From NCBI RefSeq assembly GCF_000721075.1, contig NZ_JOEQ01000002.1, forward strand, positions 186,001-250,000: a DNA stretch of 64,000 bases, read 5' to 3'. Source of the DNA: Streptosporangium amethystogenes. Lineage in GTDB: Bacteria; Actinomycetota; Actinomycetes; Streptosporangiales; Streptosporangiaceae. The translations under genes were made by a program, and so were the position numbers. Numbering within the stretch: the stretch's first letter is position 1; the number at the start of each line of letters is the position of its first letter. The notes beneath the pieces are model-generated. The model ran no database searches. It worked only from the letters and a program-made list of their open reading frames with translations, and was not told the DNA's origin. Below are positions 1-8,815 of the stretch, one piece after another.

Positions 1-1
1 C

Positions 2-664
2 GAATCGGACCTGCTGTACCGCGATGGCATGTGGTTCCTCATCGCCACCTGCGACATTGGCGACCGGCCGGTCGCCACCCCGAACGGATTCCTGGGGGTG
101 GACCTGGGGATCGCCAACATCGCGACCACCAGTGGCGGGGGTCGCCACAGCGGCAAGGGCCTGAACGCGGTCCGCCACCGCCACCGCGAGCTGCGCCGCC
201 GCCTGCAGGCCAAGCAGACCAAGTCCGCGAAACGGCTGCTGAAGAAACGCCGCCGCAAAGAAGCGCGCTTCGCCGCCGACACCAACCACACCATCGCCAA
301 ACGCATCGTGACCGAGGCGACACGCACCGGGCAAGGCATCGCCCTAGAAGATCTCCAGGGCATCCGTGACCGGGTACGGCTCCGCAAGCCCCAGCGGGTC
401 ACGTTGCATTCGTGGAGCTTCCACCAGCTCGGCCAACTCGTCGCCTACAAGGCGGCCCGTGCCGGTGTCGCTCTGGTACACGTGGACCCGGCCTACACCT
501 CGCAAGCCTGCTCATCCTGCGGGCACATCGACAAGAAGAACCGGCCCGACCAGGCAACCTTCTCCTGTACGTCGTGCGGCTTCGCTGAGCACGCCGACGT
601 CAACGCGGCTCGTGACATCGCCTCACGCGGTGTCACAAGCTGGGCAGTGAGTCACGCTGCCTGA
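2..664 (+). CDS. tnpB: TnpB-family RNA-guided nuclease (IS200/IS605-type OrfB), 5' end outside window
   Basis: This is the C-terminal 220 residues of a TnpB protein; the frame is open to the window edge, so the N-terminus is missing. The RuvC-like active site is visible: the first Asp in GVDLG, the Glu in ALEDLQGI, and the last Asp in HADVNAARD. A CxxC...CxxC zinc finger (CSSCG and CTSCG) lies between motifs II and III. TnpB proteins are transposon-encoded RNA-guided DNA nucleases that help keep the element at its donor site. All three catalytic acidic residues are present, so the visible part looks intact. A hairpin 45 bp downstream fits the element's right end and guide-RNA scaffold. No tnpA is visible; it could lie upstream of the window or be absent. 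Confidence 0.93.
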   Translation, partial: ESDLLYRDGMWFLIATCDIGDRPVATPNGFLGVDLGIANIATTSGGGRHSGKGLNAVRHRHRELRRRLQAKQTKSAKRLLKKRRRKEARFAADTNHTIAKRIVTEATRTGQGIALEDLQGIRDRVRLRKPQRVTLHSWSFHQLGQLVAYKAARAGVALVHVDPAYTSQACSSCGHIDKKNRPDQATFSCTSCGFAEHADVNAARDIASRGVTSWAVSHAA

Positions 665-708
665 CGCGGACCAGACCGTCGAAGCCACCGACGGCGAGGA
701 GCTGCAAG

Positions 709-728
709 CTCAGCCCTTCAGGGCTGAG
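709..728 (+). ncRNA. Right-end hairpin, probable 3' end of TnpB guide (omega) RNA
   Basis: CTCAGCCC-TTCA-GGGCTGAG forms a perfect 8-bp stem with a 4-nt loop shortly after the tnpB stop. In IS605 elements this position carries the subterminal hairpin of the transposon end, which is also the 3' part of the guide-RNA scaffold; the flanking host DNA then supplies the guide. The RNA itself is inferred. The last codons and stop of the opposing beta-mannosidase gene overlap the hairpin. Confidence 0.5.
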
Positions 729-3090
729 AAGCTGACTCGTTGACGCAGCGCAGCACCGGGCGAGTGACGAGGGCGGCCGGATCGGGCGAGCCCGTCACGT
801 GCAGGGTGACGCTCTCGCCGGGAAGCAGGGTCAGCAGCATGTCGTCCACCGAGGAGGCCGGATCCAGGCGGTCGGGGAACAGGGCCAGCTCACGCAGCAG
901 GGTGCGGGCGGTGACGGTGACGTCCAGGCCGTCCCCCGCGGGGACGACCTCGGTGTCGTAGGCGGCCACCGGGAAGGCGACCTGAGGGTCCTCGGCGAAG
1001 AAGCGGAGCGCCCGGTGCTCGCCCAGCCGCACCGAGAGCAGCTCGGCGGACGGGTCCCCGGGTACGGCCACCGACTCCGGCAGAGCGACCCTGGCCACCG
1101 AGCGGGGTGCCACCTCGATGGCAGCCGTCTCCTTGGCCAGCGGCTCTCCTGCCAGGCCGAGCCGCAACGCCTCCAGCTCGCCCGCCCACGGCTCCGGGCC
1201 GTCGTTGATCACGGCCACGACGCCGTCGCAGACGGTGAGCAGGCGGTCGGCGTAGACGCGGCGCAGCGCGTACCACAGGGGTTTGCGCCGCCCGGCGCCG
1301 TCGACGGCCGACCAGGAGGTGACCGGCCAGCAGTCGTTGAGCTGCCAGACGATCGTGCCCGCGCAGTACGGCGCCAGGGAGCGGAAACGCTCGATGCCGA
1401 AAGCCACCGCCCTGGCCTGGTTGAGCTGGGTCAGATAGTGCCAGTCGTCGAAGGTCTGCGGCCGGGGCAGGTGGTCACCGAGGCCGCGCAGCAGCTTGGC
1501 GTTGCCCTCGTGCGCCTTCTGGTGGTGCAACACCCCCGGCGAGGTGGGCGTGAGCGGATCGTCGCAGACCGCCCCGCGCAGCGTGGCGTGGGCGGGCGGC
1601 CCCTGGAAGCCGAACTCGGCCACGAAGCGGGGGCGGTAGTCGCCGTAGCGGGTGTAGTCCTCGCGGTTCCACACGTCCCAGATGTGGACGGTGCCGCGCG
1701 CGGGGTCGTTGGGCGGCAGCTCGGGGCCGCCGGAGTACGGACTGCCCGGCCAGTAGGGGCGGGTGGGGTCCAGTTCGGCCAGCACCGAGGGCAGCAGGTC
1801 GTAGTAGAAGCCCGCCCCCCAGCTCCGCTCCCCCAGCTCCTCGCGCCACCCCCAGTCGGCGTGCCCTTCGAGGTTCTCGTTGTTGCCGCACCACAGCACC
1901 AGGCAGGGGCGCCAGGACAGCCGGGTGACGTTCTGGCGTGCCTCGGCCTCCACCTCGCTCGCGAACGGCTCCTCCTCCGGATAGGCGGCGCAGGCGAACG
2001 GGAAGTCCTGCCAGACGAGCAGGCCGAGTTCGTCGGCCAGGTCGTAGAAGTCCTCGCTCTCGTACAGGCCGCCGCCCCAGACCCGCAGCAGGTTGACGTT
2101 CGCGCCGATGGCCTGGCCGAGGCGTTCGGCCAGCCGCTCGCGGGTGACCCTGGCCGGGAAGCAGTCCTCAGGGATCCAGTTGACGCCGCGTACGAAGAGC
2201 GGCACGTCGTTGACGACGACGGTGAACCCCTCGCCGGTGCGGTCCAGGCGCACGTCGCGAAAACCGATCCGGCCCGTCCAGGTGTCCTCACCGAGGCGTA
2301 CCACCAGCTCGTAGCGGTCCTGCGCGCCGTAGCCGCGCGGCCACCACAGCCGGGGGTCCTCCACCCGCAGCTCCAGGACCGCCTCGCACTCGCCGGCGGC
2401 CAGCCGCACCTCGCGCTCGAGGCCCGCGACCGAGGCCGCCACGGTCACCGGGACGTCCGTGGCGCGCTCGACCGTGACGTGCACCTCGACGCGCCCGTCC
2501 CCGCTCACCAGCGGCCGCACCGACGCCAGCCTGGCCCCGCTCCACGAATGCAACCCGATCGGCCGCCAGATACCGGAGGTCACCACCGCCGGACCCCAGT
2601 CCCAGCCGAAGTTGCAGGCCATCTTACGGATGAACTGATACGGCGCCGCATAGGCGCCGGGCCGCTCCCCCAGCTCGGCCCGGCGCGCCTCGGCGTAGGC
2701 CTGCGGGGAGGCGAAACGGACCCGCAGCGTGTTCTCGCCCTCGCACAACAGCTCCCGTACGGCGAAGCGGTAGGAGCGGTGCTGGTTGGCCGTGGCCGCG
2801 ACCCGCACGCCGTTGAGCTGGACCGTGGCGATGGTGTCCAGGCCCTCGCAGACCAGGTCGGCGCGGTCGTGGGAGTCGGCGTGCCAGCTGAAGACCGTCT
2901 CGTAGTCCCAGTCGGAGCGGCCTATCCAGGTCAGCCGGTTCTCGTTGTCGTCCAGGTACGGGTCCTCGATGAGCCCGGCGGCCAGCAGGTCGGTGTGCAC
3001 GCACCCCGGCACCGTGGCGGGGACGCCGGAGATCCCGCCATCCACCTGGTGCAGGGTCCAGCCCTCGTGCAGTGCCCTAACCGTCGTCAA
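718..3090 (-). CDS. GH2 beta-mannosidase
   Basis: This 790-aa intracellular glycoside hydrolase of family 2 should release mannose from the non-reducing end of imported beta-mannosides. The N-terminal sugar-binding fold (IATVQLNGVRVA) is followed by the TIM barrel: RGVNWIPEDCFP, then LLRVWGGGLYE, the acid/base Glu in WCGNNEN, and the nucleophile Glu in FVAEFGFQ. No signal peptide is seen. The start is a TTG (3088-3090) with AAGGAG six bases upstream; it shares 4 bases with the preceding ATPase gene, so translation is probably coupled. The open frame runs further upstream, but that part is a shadow of the ABC gene. The last roughly seven residues and the stop come from the inserted IS605-type end; the conserved core ends just before, so the enzyme is probably functional. 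Confidence 0.9.
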   Translation of the reverse strand: MTTVRALHEGWTLHQVDGGISGVPATVPGCVHTDLLAAGLIEDPYLDDNENRLTWIGRSDWDYETVFSWHADSHDRADLVCEGLDTIATVQLNGVRVAATANQHRSYRFAVRELLCEGENTLRVRFASPQAYAEARRAELGERPGAYAAPYQFIRKMACNFGWDWGPAVVTSGIWRPIGLHSWSGARLASVRPLVSGDGRVEVHVTVERATDVPVTVAASVAGLEREVRLAAGECEAVLELRVEDPRLWWPRGYGAQDRYELVVRLGEDTWTGRIGFRDVRLDRTGEGFTVVVNDVPLFVRGVNWIPEDCFPARVTRERLAERLGQAIGANVNLLRVWGGGLYESEDFYDLADELGLLVWQDFPFACAAYPEEEPFASEVEAEARQNVTRLSWRPCLVLWCGNNENLEGHADWGWREELGERSWGAGFYYDLLPSVLAELDPTRPYWPGSPYSGGPELPPNDPARGTVHIWDVWNREDYTRYGDYRPRFVAEFGFQGPPAHATLRGAVCDDPLTPTSPGVLHHQKAHEGNAKLLRGLGDHLPRPQTFDDWHYLTQLNQARAVAFGIERFRSLAPYCAGTIVWQLNDCWPVTSWSAVDGAGRRKPLWYALRRVYADRLLTVCDGVVAVINDGPEPWAGELEALRLGLAGEPLAKETAAIEVAPRSVARVALPESVAVPGDPSAELLSVRLGEHRALRFFAEDPQVAFPVAAYDTEVVPAGDGLDVTVTARTLLRELALFPDRLDPASSVDDMLLTLLPGESVTLHVTGSPDPAALVTRPVLRCVNESASQP

Positions 3091-3974
3091 CTCACGCTCC
3101 TTGTCAGTGTGGTGCCGCTCCGCCGGACGAGGTGCCCCGGTTCCTCCTCCACCAGCGTGGAGGGCCCCGCTGAGACCTCCACGGCGGGGACTGCGGGATC
3201 GCCGCCGTCCCACCGGGCGGTGAGCCTCGGCACCGACGACAGCAGCTTGATCGTGTACGGGTGGAGGGGGTTGCCGAACACCGCGGCGGTGGGACCGGAC
3301 TCCACCACCTGCCCCCGGTACAGGACCACGGCCCGCTCGCTGATGTAGTTGCCCAGCGACAGGTCGTGGGTGACGAACAGCACCCCGAGGCCGCGCGACT
3401 TCAGGTCGGCGAGCAGGTTGAGGACGTCGATCCTGGTGGAGGCGTCGAGCATGCTGGTGATCTCGTCGGCGACGAGGTATCTGAGATCGAGCAGGAGCGC
3501 CCTGGCGATCAGCAGGCGCTGCAGCTGGCCACCGCTGAGCTGGTGCGGATACCGGCCCAGGACCTGCCCGGGGTCGAGGCCGACGTCCTTGAGCGACTTC
3601 TCGATCCTGCCCTCCCACTCGGAGGCCGCGACGCCGGGAAAGTACTCGTCCTTGATCATCTTTATTACCCGGTCGGCCTTGAAGACCGGGTTGTAGCAGC
3701 TGAACGGGTCCTGGAAGACGCCCTGCACGTGCCGGTAGTACGCCTTTCCCGGCCGCGCGGGGGCTCCGTCGAGGGTGATCCTGCCCCGCGTCGGGGTGAG
3801 CAGCCCGAGGACCGTCCTGCCGAGGGTCGTCTTGCCGCTGCCGCTCTCGCCGATGAGGGAGACCACCTCCCCCGGCACGAGGTCAAGGCTCACGTCGTCG
3901 ACGGCGGTGAGGGTCGCGGTGCCGAAGGCACCCACCCGGTAGGTCTTGGTGACCCCTTCGAGACTCAGCATCAT
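3087..3974 (-). CDS. Oligosaccharide/peptide ABC transporter ATP-binding protein (DppF-like)
   Basis: This 295-aa ABC ATPase is the second of the pair energising the importer. It has Walker A GESGSGKTT, signature LSGGQLQRL, Walker B YLVADEITSMLD and the switch His in FVTHDLS. The oligopeptide-transporter C-terminal region includes NPLHPYT. The start is an ATGATG doublet; the first ATG overlaps the upstream gene's stop (ATGA), while the second is better spaced from GGAAGG, so the true start may be 3971. The gene ends TTGA, overlapping the beta-mannosidase start. Family 5-type transporters with paired ATPases move peptides, nickel or oligosaccharides; the GH2 neighbour argues for oligosaccharide. 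Confidence 0.9.
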   Translation of the reverse strand: MMLSLEGVTKTYRVGAFGTATLTAVDDVSLDLVPGEVVSLIGESGSGKTTLGRTVLGLLTPTRGRITLDGAPARPGKAYYRHVQGVFQDPFSCYNPVFKADRVIKMIKDEYFPGVAASEWEGRIEKSLKDVGLDPGQVLGRYPHQLSGGQLQRLLIARALLLDLRYLVADEITSMLDASTRIDVLNLLADLKSRGLGVLFVTHDLSLGNYISERAVVLYRGQVVESGPTAAVFGNPLHPYTIKLLSSVPRLTARWDGGDPAVPAVEVSAGPSTLVEEEPGHLVRRSGTTLTRSVS

Positions 3975-4912
3975 GCCTTCCAACAGGCGACGTGGTGGCC
4001 GGGGGCGACCTCGATGGGCGGGGGGTCCTCGGCGCACCTGTCGAAGGCCAGCGGGCAGCGGTCGCGGAACCGGCAGCCCTGCGGCGGATCGAGCAGCGCG
4101 GGCGGCCGGCCAGGGATGCCGGAGAGCCTGCGCTCCGCGTGGCGGACCCCGACCTCGGGCAGCGAGGAGATGAGCATCCGGGTGTACGGGTGGCGCGGCT
4201 CGCTGACGATCACGCTCGCGGGGGCCTTCTCGGCCAGCCTCCCCGCGTACATGACCATGATCGTGTCGGCGATCTGGTAGGTCAGCGAGATGTCGTGGGT
4301 GATGAAGATCATGCTGCGCACGAAGCCTCGGTCCCGAAACTCCACCAGGGTCCTGGCCACGGCCTTCTGGGTCGACACGTCCAGCGCGGAGGTGATCTCG
4401 TCGGCGATGAGCAGGGAGGGATCGAGCAGTGTGGAGATGACCATCACCATCCGCTGCTTCATCCCGCCGGACAGCTCGATCGGATAGCGCCCCAGGATGT
4501 CCCTGGGCAGCTCCACCAGGTCCAGCCGGCGTTCCAGCTCGGCCGTGTCCACGCTCTCGCCCCGGGAGGCGAGCAGCTCGGTGATCATCCTGCCGATCCT
4601 GCGGGTGGGGTTCATCGCGCTCATGGAGTACTGCGGGATGAGCGACACCCGCTTGAAGCGGAAGGGGTTCATCCGCCGGTCGTCGCCGATGGGCAGTTCC
4701 GCACCGTCCAGCGAGACGGTGCCTCCGGCCAGCCGCATCCGGCCGTCCATCCTGATCAGGCTCTTGCCGAGGGTGGTCTTGCCGCAGCCGGACTCGCCGG
4801 CCAGGCCGAGGATCTCGCCGTCGCCGACGCCGAAGCTGACGCCGTCCAGCGCCTTCACCTCGCCGCGCAGAGTCCGGTAGTGGACCCTCAGGTCGTCCAC
4901 ACGCAGAGTCAT
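3971..4912 (-). CDS. Oligosaccharide/peptide ABC transporter ATP-binding protein (DppD-like)
   Basis: This 313-aa ATPase of the Opp/Dpp type has Walker A GESGCGKTT, signature LSGGMKQRM, Walker B LLIADEITSALD and the switch His in FITHDIS. The family-specific C-terminal Cys-containing segment (CRFRDRCPLAFDRC) is present; in some homologues such Cys clusters bind an Fe-S centre. Its ATG directly abuts the TAG of the permease gene and its stop overlaps the next ATPase start, so the two ATPases are translated as a coupled pair. Confidence 0.92.
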   Translation of the reverse strand: MTLRVDDLRVHYRTLRGEVKALDGVSFGVGDGEILGLAGESGCGKTTLGKSLIRMDGRMRLAGGTVSLDGAELPIGDDRRMNPFRFKRVSLIPQYSMSAMNPTRRIGRMITELLASRGESVDTAELERRLDLVELPRDILGRYPIELSGGMKQRMVMVISTLLDPSLLIADEITSALDVSTQKAVARTLVEFRDRGFVRSMIFITHDISLTYQIADTIMVMYAGRLAEKAPASVIVSEPRHPYTRMLISSLPEVGVRHAERRLSGIPGRPPALLDPPQGCRFRDRCPLAFDRCAEDPPPIEVAPGHHVACWKA

Positions 4913-5773
4913 CTACAGCTCCCGCAGTTTCGGGTTGAAGACCTCGTCCAGGCCGACGTTCATCACGTACAGGGCGCCGACGATGGCGGTGATCCCGGCT
5001 CCCGGCGGGATGAACCACCACCACATGCCCAGGTGCAGGGCGCTCCAGCGGGCCGCGTTGTTGAGCATCAGGCCGAGTGAGACGCCCTCGCTGGGGCCGA
5101 GCCCGATGAAGTCCAGCGAGGCGGCGATCAGGATCGACCCGCCGAACAGCAGGATGAAGGTCATGAAGAGATACGAGCTCATGTTGGGCGCGATCTCCCT
5201 GGTGATGATCTTCCAGGTGCGCACGCCGCTGAGCTTGGCCAGGTCCACGAAGTCACGTGAGCGCAGCGAGAACGTCTGGGCCCTGATGGCCCTGGCCGCC
5301 CACGGCCAGGAGGTGAGTCCGATGAAGAGCGCCTGCACGCCGACGCTGCGGACCCCGAGGTAGGCGTTGACGATCAGCAGCACCGCCAGCGCGGGCAGGA
5401 CCAGAACGATGTTGGTGAGCATGTTCAGCACCTCGTCGACCAGGCCGCCCCGGTACCCGGCGGTGAAGCCGATCGCCATCCCGATGATCGCGGCCAGCCC
5501 GCCGCCGAGCACCCCCACGACGAAGGTGACACGCAGGCCGTAGACGAACTGGGCGAAGATGTCCTGGCCGAACATGGTGGTGCCGAACCAGCGCTCGGCC
5601 GAGGGCGGCGAGGCCGGGGTGGCGACGTAGGCGTTCGGATCGCCCCCCGCGATCAGCGGGGCGGCGGCGGCCAGGACGAGCAGCGGGACCAGCACGACCA
5701 GTCCGGCCAGCAGCTTCCCGTTGCGCAGCGCGAAGTACAGAGCCTCGTTGCGCCCGGTGGGCACGGCCGTCAT
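4913..5773 (-). CDS. ABC transporter permease, DppC-like
   Basis: This 286-aa inner-membrane permease of the Opp/Dpp C type has an N-terminal membrane anchor (LLAGLVVLVPLLVLAAAAPL), the characteristic periplasmic WFGTTMFGQDIFAQFVYG segment, then about five more hydrophobic helices. The EAA-like coupling loop lies near FVDLAKLSGVRTWKIITREIAPN. It is paired with the DppB-like permease upstream, 46 bp away. The ATG start has only a weak GGGGCG upstream. It is the second membrane subunit of the beta-mannoside importer inferred for this operon. Confidence 0.92.
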   Translation of the reverse strand: MTAVPTGRNEALYFALRNGKLLAGLVVLVPLLVLAAAAPLIAGGDPNAYVATPASPPSAERWFGTTMFGQDIFAQFVYGLRVTFVVGVLGGGLAAIIGMAIGFTAGYRGGLVDEVLNMLTNIVLVLPALAVLLIVNAYLGVRSVGVQALFIGLTSWPWAARAIRAQTFSLRSRDFVDLAKLSGVRTWKIITREIAPNMSSYLFMTFILLFGGSILIAASLDFIGLGPSEGVSLGLMLNNAARWSALHLGMWWWFIPPGAGITAIVGALYVMNVGLDEVFNPKLREL

Positions 5774-5819
5774 GACGCCCCGCCCCCTTCGGCCGCGGGC
5801 CGGTTCGCGGAGATGCCGG

Positions 5820-6815
5820 TCATGCCGCCTCCCCTCCTATCCCGGTCCTGGTACGCGGGTCGACCAGGACGTAGACGATGTCGATGATGAAGTTGGCGAC
5901 CAGCACGCCCACCACGATGAACAGGAAGGTCCCCTGCAGCAGAAAGAAGTCCTGGTTCTGGATCGCCTGGAGGATCAGGTGGCCGAGTCCCGGATAGGAG
6001 AAGACGATCTCGGTGACCAGGGCTCCGGCCACGAGCACGCCGAGTTGCAGGGCCAGGCCGGTGATCTGCGGCAGTACCGCGTTCCTGAAGGCGTAGCGCC
6101 GGATGAGCCGCCGCGAGGCCCCCAGCGAGGACAGGTAGGTGGAGTAGTCGGCCTCCAGCTCATAGATGATCATGTTGCGCATGCCGATCGCCCAGCCCCC
6201 GAACGCGACGAGGAAGAGCGAGACGAACGGCAGGAACCAGTGCAGCGCCAGGTTGCCGACGAACTCCCACGACCAGTTGGGCCGCATGGCGAAGCTGTAG
6301 CCGCCGGAGACGGGGAAGATCCCCGCCACGATGCCCAGCCCCCAGGCCAGCAGGATCGCCAGCCACATGTAGGGCGTCGCGGTGAGCACGTACCCGATCG
6401 GCAGCACGGTGTTGTCCAGCCACCTGCGCCTGGCGGCGAAGGCGCCGAACCTGTTGCCCGCCCACCAGCTGAGCAGGATGGACGGGATGAGCAGTGCCAG
6501 CGTGTACGGCACCGCCCGGATGATGACGTCGGTCACCGGGGTGGGGAACAGCCAGATGCTGGTCCCCAGATCACCCCGGAACAGCGCGGCCCAGAAGTTG
6601 CCGTACTGCTCCCAGAGCGGCAGATCGAGCCCGAACAGACTCGTGTAGTGGGCGCGCATCGCCTCGACGGCGGCGGGCTGTGACACGTTGGCCCTGGCCA
6701 GCATGCTCTGCACCGGGTCTCCCGGCATGAAGCGCGGGATCATCCAGTTGATCGTGACGGCCACGAGGAAGGTGAGCCCGTACACGAGCAGCTTCCGGCC
6801 GAAATAGCGTCGCAC
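5820..6815 (-). CDS. ABC transporter permease, DppB-like
   Basis: This 331-aa permease of the Opp/Dpp B type opens with a transmembrane helix (LLVYGLTFLVAVTINWMIPRFMPGDP), the typical family N-terminus, followed by a periplasmic region and five further helices ending in IVYVLVDPRTR. The coupling loop is around YSTYLSSLGASRRLIRRYAF. The start is GTG with GGGAGG five bases upstream. It lies between the solute-binding gene and the DppC-like permease in one minus-strand operon. Confidence 0.92.
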   Translation of the reverse strand: MRRYFGRKLLVYGLTFLVAVTINWMIPRFMPGDPVQSMLARANVSQPAAVEAMRAHYTSLFGLDLPLWEQYGNFWAALFRGDLGTSIWLFPTPVTDVIIRAVPYTLALLIPSILLSWWAGNRFGAFAARRRWLDNTVLPIGYVLTATPYMWLAILLAWGLGIVAGIFPVSGGYSFAMRPNWSWEFVGNLALHWFLPFVSLFLVAFGGWAIGMRNMIIYELEADYSTYLSSLGASRRLIRRYAFRNAVLPQITGLALQLGVLVAGALVTEIVFSYPGLGHLILQAIQNQDFFLLQGTFLFIVVGVLVANFIIDIVYVLVDPRTRTGIGGEAA

Positions 6816-6888
6816 GTGATCCTCCCGAATCGGCGAGATGAGCCCCTCCCCGCGCCGCGCGCGGGGAGGGGACGAGAATCGCGGGGGA

Positions 6889-8661
6889 TCAGCCGCCGAC
6901 GGGCTTCAGCTCGGTCAGGGTCAGCACCCCGCCCAGCTCCAGCCAGTTACGCCACATGGTCGGCGGGCTCTTGGGCGTCGCGGGGTCGGAGGAGGACCAG
7001 TTGGTCCAGACCGCGTTGCTGGTCTGCGCCCACAGGCCGTTGTACCAGAGCGGGATCACCGGCAGATCGTCGAGCTGGATCCGCTGGATCTCCGAGGCGA
7101 CCTGCTTCATGCCCTCGACGTCGTCGGCCTTCTTGCCGTCGAGATCCTGGACCAGGTCCCAGACCTTCTTGTTCTCGTAGCGGCCGAAGTTGACGGTGTT
7201 CTGCTGCTTGTTGATCGGCAGCCGGAACATGTAGTCGTAGTACATCCAGGGGGTGTTGGACAGCTGCCGTTCGTTGTTGAGCAGCAGGTCGAACTTGCCG
7301 GACCCGCGCTGGTCGACCAGCGCGTTGTAGTCGGGGAACTCGGGGGTGAGGTCGATCCCGGCCGCCTTGGCCCCCTCGGCGATGACCCGGCTCGCCTCCA
7401 TCCAGTCGGTCCACCCGGCCGGAACGATGATCTTCAACGAGGCCTTGGAGCCGTCCTTGTTCTCCACGAACCCGTCGCCGTCACCGTCCTTGTATCCGGC
7501 GTCGGCCAGCAGCTTCCTCGCCTTCTTGGTGTCGAAGGAGAAGCCCTTCTCGCTCACCACGGCCTGGTCGACGTACTTGTCCCACTGGGGCAGCAGCCCG
7601 GTGGGGCCGGCCGCCTTGACCAGGTTGCCGTAGACACCCTCGACGATCTTCTTGGTGTCGATGGAGTTGGCGATCGCCTTGCGGAAGGCGGGGTCGTCCA
7701 GCGGCTTCTTCTTGGTGTTGGGCACCAGGAAGGCCGTGTTGGCCGAGAGCATGTACGGCGGCTCCGGGTAGTAGGTCTTGACACCGAAGTCGCCCTGGAC
7801 CAGGTTGGCCACGCCGGGCAGGAAGTTGTTGCTGAGGTCCAGGCCCTTCTGCAGCAGCAGGCCCATCGCCACCTCGTTGCTGGAGTTGACGATGTCGACG
7901 ACGTACTTGGGCTTGACGTCCTTGCCCAGCGCCGCGGTGGCCCACCAGCCGTCGCGCTTGACCCAGGCCATGCGGTCCTGATCGTGGCTGTGGTAGGTGT
8001 ACGGCCCGGTGCCGACCGGCTTCTCGTTGACGCCGTTCAGCACCTCGTCCTCAGAGCGACCTTCCCAGATGTGCTTGGGGACGATCGCGTTGCTGTAGAC
8101 CCAGTTGGCCCACTGCTGGTAATTGGCCTTGGAGAAGGTGAACCTGACCGTGCCCACCTCGACCGCCTCGACCTTCTCCAGCCAGTCCCACAGGTTGGCG
8201 TAGGGAATGGTCTTCATCTTGCCGAGTTCGACGGTGAAGACCACGTCATCGGCGGTGAAGGGCTTGCCGTCGGCCCAGGTGACCCCCTGTCTGAGCTTGA
8301 GCTCGTAGGTCTTGTCGTCCGTCCAGGTGCCGCTCTCGGCCAGCCAGGGTGTGAACTTGTCGGTCTGGGGGTCGTACAGGAAGAGCGTCTCGTAGACGAG
8401 CCCCTTGGTGCCGGTGGCCGAGTCCCAGGTCCGCAACGGATTCCAGTTGGCCGGCGGGCCCCACTGGGTGCCGCTGGTGTACAGGGTCTCGTTGCGGGGG
8501 AACGCGGCGTTCGCCGCCCCCGCCCCCGCCGAGGGGGCCGCGGCGCCCGAACCCTGCGGCGCCTCGCTCGGAGCGGACGGCGTCGTCGACCCTCCCGTGC
8601 ATCCGGCCGCGACCATGCAGGCCGCCACCCCGAGGATCGCGAACCTTCGTCGAATCCGCAT
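6889..8661 (-). CDS. Family 5 extracellular solute-binding lipoprotein
   Basis: This 590-aa secreted binding protein has a basic n-region (MRIRRRF), a short hydrophobic core and a lipobox VAAGC, so it should be lipid-anchored at about Cys21. A Gly/Ala/Ser/Pro-rich linker precedes the SBP_bac_5 domain. Family 5 proteins usually bind peptides, but some bacteria (for example Thermotoga) use them for cello- and manno-oligosaccharides. The GH2 beta-mannosidase and the sugar-type repressor here favour beta-mannosides; that substrate is inferred. It is the first gene of the operon, with AGGAG seven bases before the ATG and a LacI-type operator just upstream. Confidence 0.92.
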   Translation of the reverse strand: MRIRRRFAILGVAACMVAAGCTGGSTTPSAPSEAPQGSGAAAPSAGAGAANAAFPRNETLYTSGTQWGPPANWNPLRTWDSATGTKGLVYETLFLYDPQTDKFTPWLAESGTWTDDKTYELKLRQGVTWADGKPFTADDVVFTVELGKMKTIPYANLWDWLEKVEAVEVGTVRFTFSKANYQQWANWVYSNAIVPKHIWEGRSEDEVLNGVNEKPVGTGPYTYHSHDQDRMAWVKRDGWWATAALGKDVKPKYVVDIVNSSNEVAMGLLLQKGLDLSNNFLPGVANLVQGDFGVKTYYPEPPYMLSANTAFLVPNTKKKPLDDPAFRKAIANSIDTKKIVEGVYGNLVKAAGPTGLLPQWDKYVDQAVVSEKGFSFDTKKARKLLADAGYKDGDGDGFVENKDGSKASLKIIVPAGWTDWMEASRVIAEGAKAAGIDLTPEFPDYNALVDQRGSGKFDLLLNNERQLSNTPWMYYDYMFRLPINKQQNTVNFGRYENKKVWDLVQDLDGKKADDVEGMKQVASEIQRIQLDDLPVIPLWYNGLWAQTSNAVWTNWSSSDPATPKSPPTMWRNWLELGGVLTLTELKPVGG

Positions 8662-8681
8662 CTATGTTCTCCTCTCCTGCA

Positions 8682-8695
8682 TGGGAGCGCTCCCA
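8682..8695. promoter_or_regulatory. CebR/CelR-type operator, TGGGAGCGCTCCCA
   Basis: This perfect 14-bp palindrome lies 20 bp upstream of the solute-binding gene start. It is identical to the consensus operator of the LacI-family cellobiose regulators CebR (Streptomyces) and CelR (Thermobifida). It should be the site where the divergent LacI-type regulator represses the transporter/beta-mannosidase operon. Confidence 0.88.
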
Positions 8696-8744
8696 AATAA
8701 CTCAACGCGACCGCATGCGTTTGCTGAGCCGGATAAGTATCGTG

Positions 8745-8774
8745 ACCGTAAAGTCCATGTGTCGGCACTGTCAA
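8745..8774 (-). promoter_or_regulatory. Candidate promoter of the beta-mannoside operon
   Basis: On the minus strand there is a perfect -35 TTGACA (8769-8774), an 18-bp spacer and a TACGGT -10 (8745-8750). Transcription would start near 8738 and run through the operator at 8682-8695, so repression would act as a downstream block. Confidence 0.5.
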
Positions 8775-8815
8775 TAGGCGACTAGACCGGTTCAGCTAAA
8801 ATCGCGGAGGAGATC

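Larger units (their letters stand above)
2..735 (+). mobile_element. Right part of an IS605-type element
   Basis: The element comprises the partial tnpB and about 70 bp of 3' flank. Elements of this family lack inverted repeats and end in subterminal hairpins, as seen here. The right boundary is estimated from the hairpin and from where beta-mannosidase homology should resume; it may be off by 10 bp or so. Confidence 0.6.

Noticed and set aside
799..3348. 849-codon plus-strand frame opposite the beta-mannosidase
   Set aside because: The opposite strand encodes a clear GH2 enzyme; the long frame is a by-product of high GC at third positions and has low-complexity, His/Arg/Val/Gly-biased content.
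3087..3618. Upstream extension of the beta-mannosidase frame to 3618
   Set aside because: This part overlaps the ABC ATPase gene; the TTG at 3090 with AAGGAG is the fitting start.
6838..8700. 620-codon plus-strand frame opposite the solute-binding gene
   Set aside because: Antisense shadow of a family 5 binding protein with lipobox and full-length homology.
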